DNA of 64,000 nt. It comes from Taxillus chinensis. Its lineage: Eukaryota > Streptophyta > Magnoliopsida > Santalales > Loranthaceae. This document shows, piece after piece, positions 37,835-49,445 of this stretch; within the stretch, counting starts at the first letter, position 1; every line of letters starts with the position of its first letter. The stretch is taken from assembly GCA_023512835.1 (NCBI GenBank), contig CM042090.1:17686356-17750355 (forward strand), given 5' to 3'. The translations under genes were made by a program, and so were the position numbers. Under the pieces are notes generated by a model. It was not told where the DNA came from, did no database searches, and saw only the letters and a program-made list of their open reading frames with translations.

Positions 37835-38402
37835 ACATGAGTCATGAGCAGTGAGATTGGGATGAGAGGCACTTACGCTGCTGGATGATGCATAAGTGAA
37901 GAGATTATAGATTAGGAATTGTGGTTTGCCGTCTGTGAATTCTTTTGTGTCTATATAAATAATATTTCACATTTTTAATTTCAATTTCATCAAAACTCAA
38001 TTTTGTTGACGCCTTTGAACGAAAGTTGTAGGTGGATGCGTAAATGCGTACGATATTACAATTTAAAACTCAATTTTAATAACCTTGCTTGCTTGTGTCG
38101 GCATCGGAATTGTTAACCCCGCTTAATTAAACTAGAATAATCAGCGTTTCATCGGATAATGTATAACTTTTTTCCAAGTTATTGAGGGTGGGAACTCAAA
38201 ACTTCGGTACGATCAAAATTTGTTGTCCAATCTATCCATAAAAACGTGATATATATGAATATGATTACTTACCTTCGTTTCCTTCTAATATCATCATTTA
38301 AAAAACAGCCAATTAACAAAACGTTCAGAGCTCATGTCATCTTTCCCCGCTCAGGCGACCGACCCAACAACCATTACAAAATCAACGCCTCCGCAGAAAA
38401 AA

Positions 38403-41400
38403 CTACCATTCAGTTTTGACATCTATTGCAGTGGCATCGTAGCCAATTGCAGCCAGAAACAATGGATCTAACCAGGGGCAGAATGATCCTTGATGGGGCA
38501 AATTCTGAAACCAAGCACAGCAGCACAATCAGTGGACGACATCACAGGTAAATTGGAATAAGCAACAGTAAAAACAAAGGGGTGATGGCTCCAAATGCGA
38601 GATCAAGTAAAACGAGAGGGAAGAAACTGTCGTCCATAAAACTCAATTAATATTTGACTGTTTTTGGGGCAAGAAAATTGTAGTACCGTAGGTTATTATT
38701 ATTATTATAGAAGGTTAAACTTATCCTTACAGAATTAAATCTGAATTATTGAATCTTACATCCAACTATTCATATTTAATATTAATTTAGCTGTAGCAAT
38801 TTTCCGTAGCATAGTAACAATTAAATAAAAATTAGATATTGATCATTGGATGCAGATGTACACACATTCTCAATTTATTATATATATATATATATATATA
38901 TATGTTACAAAGGAAAAAAATATAATGAACGCACTGTAACGTAATACTATAGCGGATAAATAGTTAAATAAATACGATTTAAACTGTTCTATCATGATTG
39001 AACTGTAATAGCACATGTGTTCATTTTATTCTTTTTTCGTTAGTATGACCTTATATATGTGTACTATATATATATACCTATGGTCCATCATTACACACCA
39101 CATCAGCCGAGGTTACACAACGACTGCACTACTCTCAGTGATTTGTATGCCTAATTCCTCTCTTTTTCTCTCTTTTCTGTATATATTGAGAGAGAAGATA
39201 AGTAGCATACACGATAGTAATATTTGGTATTATAGTTCAATAATCAACCATGAAGACTAATTGCTCGACTCTACCACTGTTTCCGGCACACATGAGCATT
39301 GGAGACCGAGACTTGATAGTAGTTTGACAAAAACTCAAATTTAATGAAGCAATTATGTTAATTAAACTACTCTACAAACTACGGTTGAAATTAGTCTCAC
39401 TAGAATTTTTATCAAGATTTTTTTTTCTTTCTAAAAGAGGCATACTTAACAGATTACGATTGCCGATACAAATTAACACCATCACCCACCAATGGGCAGG
39501 AAATTTCACATTAAATACATCTGATATTAAAGCCCACGATTCTCCCTTGAACCTCATTTTTCACCCTTCACACCATCACATGTAAATCCTCATCCTCGTC
39601 CACAAAATTTTCAAAAAATGAAGTGCTTAAGGTTTTTGATAGATCCTCGCCCATATTTTTCTCCTTTATACTTACCAAAGAGCCATTCATACTCATCTGA
39701 GGTACATCCCTCATTCTCTTCCAACATATGACAATTTCTTGACACAAATTTCATATTTTATCTGGCTCATTGGATCAATATGGAGTGTTTGGTACAAAAA
39801 CTTGCATCATATTGTCTGAGAACATCATCAATTAACAAACTATAAACAAGTGTCAAAATTCACAGTTATCTGCATCTGAATTAACCATATCCAGCCCAAC
39901 GCTTTTAAGCTATTAACAGGACAAGCCAGCCCACAGGTCAACTGATATAAGAGAGAATGTTGAGGTGTTACCATGTTACACTGCCAGCGTGTGTGACTCC
40001 TCTACCAAACCAATACATTATCTTCCATATTAATTTCTACCATTCCTCTTTAAGGCAATATAGCACCATCATGCATAATTGTGTACCCCTAATCACATCA
40101 ATTGATTAGCTCATTCTGCCTTCCTTTCCATAGTAAAAAGCCACTAGATTTTGGATCTGTCCCTGAAATCCCTTTATATCTTATTCCTAATAACAACACA
40201 TATTTTAGATATGGGTTTTTTCATTTTTGTTTTGCGATAGGTTGCGAAGTTACTGTTAGAGGTTAACCTACAGGGTTGTGAGTATTATGTAATTAGAACT
40301 TATGTACAAACAACAAATGAGAGCGCGATTGAAGGATAGGTTTTTAGGAATGAGGCAATTACCTCTAGCCAGTAGAAAAAACCGCGTAAGAGATTCAAAA
40401 CCATATTGTGATCATGGCTGACCAAATTAATTTTCTCTGCAAGTCCTGCAACAGAAGAAAATGTCGCTTAGTTAACTTATGGTGCAACCACAAAGCAGCA
40501 TGTGAGCAGACTACACATAAAAAAAAGGAAAAAAAGAAGTGGAAGAGAGGAAGCAGTAAAGGCTGATCAAAACCAGTGACAATCGTCAATTAGAACAAAA
40601 GAGAACGGCAATGGAAAGAGAGATGGGGGAGAGTCGTGCCCTGTCAACTAGGGCAATAGTTTTATTTATAATATAATATTAAAATTTTAATAAAGGATGA
40701 CACCAGGCGCTTGCTCTAACTGAGGCAGGCGCATGCATACATTCTACCATAATAGCATGCACTTGGTCTAATAGAAGCATGCACCTACAACCATTCTACC
40801 ACAATAGCAGGTGCCTGTTCTAGTTGAAGCAGGTGCCTGCAGTCATTCTGTCCTCGAGAAGGCTTTCTAACAAGTTGAATAAAATAAATATAATCAATAA
40901 ATTAGCAACTTTTACAATCTAAAGCAGCAAAATAAATAATCAAGATCATGCAAGTACTATTGCTCAAAAGTAAAATCTGTGCTTGCTAGCTGTATTTTGA
41001 TATGGTAATCACTAATCATGGCTAAAAGACCTAAACCTAATAATGTTGAAGGAGGAAAATCACTAAAACAGCAAACCAAAGTCTTCCTAACACTCCAATC
41101 CATTCCGCGGCATGCAAACACAAAATGAAGTTCATATCAATAATAATTTGTATTAGCAGATACATTACTAAATGAAGATTTAAGTTACTTATCCTATCAG
41201 AAGTGTAAACCAAATCTATAAATCCTAAATGTCTATTGCTCGCTGTTTGCACTTTGCAACTCACAGCCTCAAAGCGGACAATGTGCAGAGGCTTGCAATT
41301 CAAAAAAACACCTTCACATGCTCAATTAATCAACATCTTCATTGACTGGATAAGAAAGTGCAAAGCCGCAAACATCAACTACGTAACAAATTAACTTACC

Positions 41401-42703
41401 AGTATGAATTTCAAGGAGAGATTTACTGCAACTTTTTTTATTGTATGATAATGTCACATGTCGCAAAATTCTGCGCCCTTGAGCTGGCTTTCGAACAGAT
41501 GCTTGGTTATAAAGGTCATTATACTCCGTTTTATCATAAGGCCGCCTAAGAACATCCATAAGATTATCTCTGAATGTCGAAGAAACGCTTTGGCTTCCCG
41601 GGCCGTTCCGTCCATCAACTTGCACCACCTAGTTATTTACAAAATTCGTAAAAATCAGTTGCAAAACAATTCGAAACACACCATTTTCAACAAATAAAGT
41701 ACCCAAAAAACATGAAACGAGTTAAACAAACTACGCGTACAGCAAAGTCAACCGTCCTTGAAATTTCAAAAGGGGTATCATTGCGGTGTAAAACCGATTC
41801 CGGCAGCAGGATTTCACAATCAGATGACCTTCCATCATCATCGTTTTCCTCATAAACCACCGGCGGGCTATCGTCATGTGCAAAAGTGTTGCCTTCACTC
41901 TCACGTTTAACATGATTCGGGAACACATCAAAGCTATCATCCAAGTCATCAGACTCAATCTCATACTTCCGCTTGACATTCCTTTGCCTGGCACGTTTTG
42001 GACATTTCCTAGGAGCACGCTTCTTCCTTAACTTGAGAGATTGGGATCTTTGTCTGGCACGGTTTGCTGCAATTGGAACATCACTCCAAAAATCTCCGGG
42101 ATCTTTGTCATTATTCACCTGGTTCTCTCGTCGATCACTCCACCGATATTCGCCTTTAGTCATCCCCCCGCGCTCGCTTTGATCACTCCTTGAATCTTCG
42201 GGAGTTTCTGGCTTTGGCACAATGCCAATCTCCTTGTCCTCTTCACAATGCAAATTGCTTGGAACATCACCCGGCTCATTCACAGCATTCTTCCTCCGAC
42301 CAATCCTTGAACCTCCAGGGATTGCGGGGCTCGGCACCTTGTTGATCCTTTCTTCTTCCTCCTCGTAATGCAAGTCAATAGCAGATTCACACACATAGGA
42401 TTTACCATGCACTCTCAACTGCGCCAAAAACTGAGCATAAAGGGGATCAATTGCGTCTTCGTCGGCAGCATCAGCTCCCTTGGTAGCAGGGAGATCAACC
42501 ACAACCACCCCCAAAACACGAAAAAAACTACCGTAATCCTCGTCCAAGACAACGTTGTTCTCCGCGAAATCAACGCGCCTTCGTCGCTTCCTTCTCCTTT
42601 CATGCTTCAAATCGGCAACACAATCAGCGCCGCTCCGAACAAACGCAGTGAGGCCGTCGATCATCGGCCCTTTCCTGTCGTCTCCGTCGTGGAAATTTCT
42701 CAT
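38403..42703 (-). CDS. Uncharacterised plant protein, probably nuclear
   Basis: Four exons on the minus strand (42703-41741, 41628-41400, 40445-40363, 38504-38403) join in frame to 458 residues. The N-terminal two thirds is charged and probably disordered, with acidic patches and clear nuclear-localisation clusters: an [12 protein letters not shown] run near residue 37 and a basic stretch (KLRKKRAPRKCPKR) near residue 225. The C-terminus holds the conserved part: FRDNLMDVLRRPYD in exon 2, NLLRGFFYWLE in exon 3 and NLPHQGSFCPWLDP in exon 4. I recall the same C-terminal pattern in unnamed plant proteins but know no function. Introns 2 and 3 are long (954 and 1858 bp); intron 2 contains a 52 bp minisatellite. 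The last exons were placed by phase and resemblance and are slightly less certain. Confidence 0.8.
40704..40853. repeat. Three-copy 52 bp minisatellite
   Basis: Three imperfect tandem units lie at 40704-40755, 40756-40807 and 40808-40853. Each has the pattern CA(G/T)GC-CTTG-TCTA followed by AGGCA(G)-type words and ends with CATTCTACCA-AATAG or a shortened form. Each unit also contains two related CAGG(C/T)GC words. The array is inside intron 2 of the uncharacterised minus-strand gene. Confidence 0.85.
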
Positions 42704-44794
42704 TCAATCTTTTCAGAGAGCGAATGAAAGACAGCTTCTGATTTGGTTCCTGGTGCACCTACGAGAACAGGAGTACATCAACGTCACCGATCCATCTATG
42801 CCGGAGTTCGGCGGGAAAGTCGCCGATGGCGGTGTGACCGCCAGTCGCGCGAGAAGTGCGAACCAGAAACCCTTTGAGTCAATCGCCGTCGCCGATGTCA
42901 CAAGTCCTGTTGGGCCGGGCCTTACTAGGTACATTATTTAATATATTTTATTTATTCTCTATTATTTTTTATTTATTATAACTAATCAAGAAATATAATA
43001 ATAAAGATATTTGAAACAAAAATTTATTGGTCCAATATCTAATTTACAAATAAATTTATATTTTCTTATTTTAAAAATATTATAAGTTAATTTTATAAAT
43101 ATAATTAAATTTTAAAAATATAAAATTATATTTCTAAACTTTAATTTTAAATTTCAATCTCAAAATCATGATTTTACAAAAAAAAGTCCCTAGTCAAGTC
43201 CAAGTATGCGTAGAACATAATAGTGAAAAATCGTTGCAAAGAAAATAAAAAGGTGGGGTGCTAAAAGAACTAGAATGATAGTGCAGTACATTTAAATTAA
43301 ATAGTTTTAATAATTTTTATATCTAAATTATGCGTATGAATTTTTTTTAAAAAAATATTAAAACGATACAGTGAAATTTTCCGCCGCGCGTTTATGTCCT
43401 ACTATATATATTACGGCTTCCAAAATCAAATCTCACTGTGTAATTTTGATTTTTAGCACACGTACAATACAATAACAATATCGGACGCCCACAATAATCT
43501 GACGGGACCAAACAGGGCACTATCACGTGTCTCTGTTTTGCCAAAAAGTGCTGGCTGACCACATCCTCTGAAAATAGAGATCTCTGTCACTGTCACCGGT
43601 ACCACGTAGCCATCCATTTCTTTTCCAACAAGTCTTTGTTTTTTGTTTTTTTGTTTTAAATCCATAAACTCGTGCTGATTGGGTTGTTTTAATCAAAACA
43701 TTATTAATATTCTGTCATCTAATGCTAACTACCGATGTTGCATGGGCCCATATGCTTTTGTCATTTGACGGAGCAGATTTTTATAAGTTTATTTGATTTA
43801 CTGTATTTTTAAATCAATAATTATATAACATTTTTTTAGTAATACAAACTAATATTTGAATTGGTCATTAAAATAAAGTTAGTTAATAAAATAATATTCT
43901 ATTAATTTACATATTTTTATTTATAAAAATGCAGTATCATAAAGATACTATAAAAGTAATTAACCTTATTTCTTACGATTTAAATAACACACGCCAAACT
44001 CATTCTAGATTAACTTTTACTTTTATTTTAAAATAAATAATATATAAAATAATTGTTTACAGTGCGTGTTTATAGACGACACTCGACAAATCGATGAATG
44101 AAAATGCATTTATATTATCATATAAATTATATATTTATTTATTTTTCAGATTATTCATAATATATGTTTTATATTAATTTAATTTAAGGTTACATGAATA
44201 CATCCAATTTTATTTTAAAATTGATAATCTGTAAATGTATACATTTGATAGTATATCTAAATTTTAGCTAAAAATATAATTAAAGTACATGTATAAATCA
44301 CGATAAAAATGTTGACTACAAAAGGTAATTACAATATTTAAATTTCGTTCACAAATATTACCCTATCGGTTAATCTAATTTTAAAATCTATATATGAATA
44401 AGATGTGATTGCACATTAAAAATAATCTTTTTTTGCTTTTTTTAAAAAGAACGATATGGCGGCATTTATTTTTCAATTTTTAAAACTACATTATTATCTT
44501 GTTATGGATAGAAATTGAAGTATTAAATTAAATTAAAGAAGATATATCAGCAGCAGCAGCCGCCCCCTCAAGGTGGGTGTTGCAACCGAAAAAAACAGAA
44601 TACGAACTCCTCGATAAGTATAACCAACCAACGCAGAGCAGTCGACGAGTAAAAAAAAAAAAGAAAAAGAAAAAAAGCAGTGAGTTGGTAGTCAACACGT
44701 CAACGAGCAGTTGACGTGACACGTCGCATTTATGATACTCCTCCGCTCCGCCTCCACAACAACTTAACGCCATCGTCGCCGGTACATCCAATCC

Positions 44795-44805
44795 ATATAT
44801 ACAAA
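44795..44805 (+). promoter_or_regulatory. TATA box of the PMT gene
   Basis: The word ATATATACAAA lies about 280 bases upstream of the PMT start codon and is followed by pyrimidine- and CAA-rich DNA typical of a plant 5' UTR. Transcription would begin around 44825-44835. An ACGT-containing stretch lies about 80 bases upstream. Confidence 0.45.
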
Positions 44806-44810
44806 GACTC

Positions 44811-44831
44811 AACAACAACAACAACAACAAC
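44811..44831 (+). repeat. (AAC)n microsatellite in the presumed 5' UTR
   Basis: About seven AAC units directly downstream of the TATA-like element. CAA-repeat leaders are common in plant mRNAs and can affect translation efficiency. The exact transcription start is unknown. Confidence 0.85.
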
Positions 44832-45076
44832 ACTCAACCTGCCTGAGCATTGGCATTGAGCAAGTACGCGTACGTGAACCCAACCCACCCTCTCTCTCCA
44901 CCATCCCCGCTGCCGCTCCCTCCCTTTTTCTCATCGTTTCTTTCCCAAATTTTCTAGGGAAACTCCTCCGATCGAGAAAACACACACACACACACACCAT
45001 CGATCGTCACCGCCAGATTCGAAGAAGACTCTTCTTCTTCTTCTTCGAGTTTCAATTCAATTAATATATAATAGCC

Positions 45077-48000
45077 ATGAAAGGCACCTTCTTTGCTGAA
45101 TTATTGAAGATCGCCGCCTTCGTCTTCCTCTCCCTCTCCCTCCTCTACCTCAGTCGCCGCTACTCCTTCGCCATCAACCACCAGCTCCTGTCGTTCTCTA
45201 TCCCCTCTCCGGAGACCATCGCCACCTCTGCCAACACCGACAACTTCTCCCGACTCGCCTCCGCTGCCGTCATTTCCTCCGTTCTAAGAGCTCCGTCGCC
45301 GCCAAGGGATAGGACTGGGATCGTGGACGAGAGTGGGGCGATGACGGACGATTTCGAGGTCGGGGAGGTCGACCCGGATTTGGGCGAGGTTTGGGAAGGC
45401 GCGAGTCGAAACGAGGGAGGGGAGAGGGAAAAGAGACGGTCTGGGGTTGGTCGGATTAAGAGAAAATACAAGGTGTGCGAGGATAGAATGCGGGAGTATG
45501 TACCTTGTTTGGACAATGTGGAGGCGGTTAAGAGGTTGAATTCGACGGAGAGAGGGGAGAAGTACGAGCGACACTGTCCGAATGAGGAGGAGAAGCGTTT
45601 GGACTGCTCGGTGCCACGGCCCAAGGGCTACCGGACTCCGGTGCCGTGGCCGCAGAGCAGAGATGCGGTAATTCTAACACTTGGCTGTTTTTTTTTTTTT
45701 TTGCGAGAGAGAGGAGTCACTCTTGAATATTTAGTTCCGCATGCTCTATGGGTTCTTTAGAAATTGAATATTCTTGACTTTTGCATTGAGAAATTTATTA
45801 TCTACCGTCAGTTCTTGTACTGTACGCGCACGACTGATTCACTTGCTTGCTTGTTGGCTTTGCTAAACAAATTATACTGTGTATGTAACATTGAGATATA
45901 CTAATAGGTATGGGTCAGTAATGTACAAGCTGCCCCGCTGGTTGAAGAAAAAAAGGGTCAGAATCAGGTATCTGTAAACGGTGATAAGTTGGCCTTTTCT
46001 GGAGGCGGAACACAATTTGTCCATGGGGAAGAACAATACTTGGATCATATTTTAACGGTAGGCTGTACATGTCTGTGAGTTTATGAGTGTGCTGCCGTCT
46101 ACCTAGTTGCTTTAATTACAATCTTTTGAATTGGTCTTGCAGATGGTTCCTGACCTTTCATTTGGGCACCGCACCCGTGTTGCCTTAGATATTGACTGCG
46201 GAGTAGCAAGTTTTGGAGCCTTCTTGATGCAGCGCAATGTAACCACTCTGTCAATAGCACAAAAAGATGTTCATCAAAATCAAGTTCAACTTGCACTCGA
46301 GCGTGGGGTGCCTGCTATGTTAGGAGTATTTGCAACACACCGTTTATTGTTTCCAAGCCAAGCTTTTGACTTGATACACTGTTCAAGTTGCAGGGTTAAT
46401 TGGATCCGTGATGGTATACCCTTCTCTAGTTCACAAAATTAATCTTCTCTCTACTCCATTTTTTTCACTGTGGATTGCTCTCAATTTGTTTGTAAAATTA
46501 CAGATTGTTTTGACGCATTTTTTAATATCTTAGTTCATTTACTTGATTTCGTTTTAGACTAGCAAAGTCTAACAAAATTAATGAAGTTTAGGACTGCCTT
46601 TATGGAGGAATTCAATGCGCTTTGAATTCTCTTTCTCTGGCTTGTGGTGTAGATGGAATTTTGCTTCTTGAGGTCAACAGGATGCTAAGAGCGGGAGGAT
46701 ACTTTGTCTGGGTAGCGCAGACTGTTTATGAACACGATGAGAACCTACAAGGACAATGGAAAGGTTAAAAATATAGTTCGAGTTCCAGATCATCTTTGTT
46801 TATCATTATAATTGAGTTTTATTGCTACAATATTGTGTCAATGATGACAACTGCAGCCGTTGATATCAAGTATCTGTATTATTTTTCAGAAATGGAGAAC
46901 CTTACTGGTCTCATTTGTTGGGATCTTGTAAAGAAGGATGGAGACATTGCTATATGGCGGAAACCGATAAACAACAGTTGCTATGTTAATCGACATACAG
47001 GAGTGCTACCTCCACTCTGTGATCGCAACGATGATCTGGACAATGTTTGGTACGTCACGTGAATGTGAAGCATTATATATTTTCTATTTCCAGCATAAAT
47101 TGGTTTATATCATCAGTTTAAATGACTATCCTAGATCATTCAAATATATTGTTGATTGTGCTCATATATATGCGTCCACCCACCATATTCTAACAAATTA
47201 GTACACATTTTTGGATAGAAGCAAAAATCTGTTTGGATGATACCACCCTCTATGGAAAGTGATAATCGTCTTCAAATAATCTTTGGATAGAAGCATTATA
47301 ACTGTACAGCCTGTACTCCAAAAGTTGTCTTGAAATACATTACAATTCAGGATAAAGCTTGATTTGAAGAAGAAAATAATTATTTTGTATTTTTCATTTT
47401 TCATTTTTTTTAATTATCTCTGGCTGCTCTTTTTTTTTTTTTGGTGACATGGCATTGATCTTATTATATGTTTGGGGGAGCTGCAGTTATGTAAATTATT
47501 ATGGAAATGCAGTTTTTACCAAAAAGATAAAAACTAAAAACAGATTAAAACAACAATACCATGCCATGCTAATATGCAGGTATGTCGGTTTGAATCCATG
47601 CATCGCACGATTACCTGAAAATGGCTATGGTGGCAACTTCAGTACATGGCCTGCACGTCTTCATTACCCACCAGACAGACTGCAGAGCATAGTAATGGAT
47701 GCGTACATGTCTAGGAAGGAAATATTCAGGGCAGAGTCAAAATATTGGAAGGAAATCATTGAAGGTTATGTTAGGGCTTACCACTGGAAGGAATCAAAAC
47801 TTCGAAACGTGATGGACATGAGAGCTGTATATGGAGGGTACATATTTTTTGTTTCTCTTGCATCCTTTCATTATTTCCTTGATTTGTATTTAGACCTGAT
47901 TCTTTCTTGCAGTTTTTTTTCCTGTAGAAAGTTGTTTTCCAAAATTTTACAGTTTGATCTGCATTTTTATTATGCTAGGTTTGCTGCAGCATTACATGAT

Positions 48001-48985
48001 CTCGAGTTAAATAGCTGGGTCATGAATGTTGTTCCTGTTAGTGGATTCAATACTTTGCCTGTAATATATGACCGTGGGCTGATTGGAGTTATGCATGACT
48101 GGTAAGGTCTATGCACCGCTTTCTATCCATTGCTATTTTTGTTTGCTTGAACTTGTGGGTTAGCTGTTGCACTTTCAAACATTAAGAATGATATGAGTTA
48201 ATGTGTCACCATTAGATCTAAAAAATTTATACCATAGCATTAGAACTTTAACTTTAAAATATGTTCATGATATTTTAAATCAGATTTTTTCGCTTAATTT
48301 ATTATGATAAGTTCTAAGGGAAAATTTAGTTCATTAAATCCTATCTCTCTCTTATCTGTGATACAATTTTAAAGAAAAATCTAAAAAGCTACATAAAATT
48401 ATTACTTCTGATATAGCCAAATATATCAATGTTTGATTGTAAGCATGAAATTGATAAATTTTAACACAAATGTAAAGAAAAATATTTGTGTTGGATCCCA
48501 AACTTAAAAATGATAATATTTAATATTGCAGAGAAAATTACATTGTGTTTGTTTGTTTCATAACATATATTTTACTTGCAGGTGTGAACCATTTGATACG
48601 TATCCAAGGACATATGACCTATTGCATGCAATGGGCCTCTTCTCTGTTGAACAGAAGAGGTGCAGGTTCTAGTCCATGTTCATCTTCCTTCCAGATTTTT
48701 ACTTGACCACCCTTTTTAGAACTTGACAAAAGAGTTCTCATTGATAATTTTTTGTTTCCTTTTTTGGTATGTAAATCTTAACACAGATGCAATATGTCAA
48801 CCATCGTGCTTGAGATGGATCGGATACTTAGGCCAGGTGGACATGCTTACATTCGTGATTCATTGTCTGTTATGGGTGAGCTTCAAGAACTTGCAACTGC
48901 AGTGGGATGGGTGCCTGCACTGCATGACACTGCTGAAGGCCCCCTTGCAAGCTGGAAAATCTTAAGGTGTGAGAAACGTATTTAA
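45077..48985 (+). CDS. Probable Golgi methyltransferase, PMT10/11 type
   Basis: Nine exons (45077-45667, 45908-46057, 46143-46413, 46653-46763, 46890-47049, 47580-47837, 47979-48101, 48582-48659, 48787-48985) join in frame to 646 residues. A single membrane segment (about residues 8-25) after a short cytosolic N-terminus makes this a type II Golgi protein, as expected for the DUF248 family linked to homogalacturonan methylation and cell adhesion (QUASIMODO2-type enzymes). Conserved signatures include the [13 protein letters not shown] and CPRPKGY-like blocks, [53 protein letters not shown] and [11 protein letters not shown]. Length is close to the family norm of 600-700. Odd: the SAM-binding motif reads DIDCG where relatives have DIGCG (Asp265), and APKD reads AQKD (Gln287). 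The enzyme may have altered activity. Catalytic function is inferred from family membership only. Confidence 0.92.
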
Positions 48986-49445
48986 AGATAAGGGGCAACC
49001 TCAGTGCATGGCAACCCAGGTTTTCTGTATATTAATATTCAGGTAGATCACAAAAGCAGGATCCGTTTGTAAAGGCAGCATTCCCACATTTGAATAACCT
49101 TCTTCAGAAGCTAGCTATCCATTCAGACTTCAAATTCTTGTAGCTGTAGTTCTTGTCGCATTGCAAATTTCAAAATTCTACCCGCTGCAAATAAAATTTA
49201 TTGAAGGTAAAGTAATCATTCAAGCAATTGAACAACACATTTTGCAAACATACTTCTAATACCATCAGGCAGATGATAACAAACTTTCTCTTAAAAGTCA
49301 AACTTTACATCCAGACTCCAGAGATACTCCGGCTTATATTAACAATTATGATAGTAAACGTAAGAACATTTTACTCTGCCTAGAAATTCGCATCTATAAT
49401 CAGACGGTACTTGCTTCAAATCACCAAAGGGCAACGCCTGTAGTC
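48986..49445. other. Convergent 3' region
   Basis: These 460 bases separate the stop codons of the PMT gene (+) and the BTB gene (-). They should carry both 3' UTRs. No other feature was recognised. Confidence 0.6.

Larger units (their letters stand above)
36879..38402. other. Convergent intergenic region
   Basis: This lies between the 3' ends of the CCCH gene (+) and the uncharacterised minus-strand gene. It includes the CCCH 3' UTR with a 21-base direct repeat (36904-36956), AT-rich sequence, and one weak minus-strand small-gene candidate (37616-37834). Confidence 0.5.
42704..45076. other. Divergent promoter region
   Basis: These 2.4 kb separate two divergently transcribed genes. The middle (about 42950-44520) is extremely AT-rich with no recognisable gene. 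A TATA-like element lies at 44795-44805 on the plus strand. An ACGT-rich stretch (GTTGACGTGACACGTCG) lies near 44712, and CAA and TTC microsatellites occur in the presumed 5' UTR of the PMT gene. Confidence 0.5.

Noticed and set aside
40704..40853. CRISPR array
   Set aside because: The units are directly adjacent without unique spacers and lie in a plant intron; it is a minisatellite.
45160..45624. 154-codon minus-strand frame opposite PMT exon 1
   Set aside because: The plus strand encodes the recognised PMT N-terminus; the antisense frame comes from G+C-rich codon bias.
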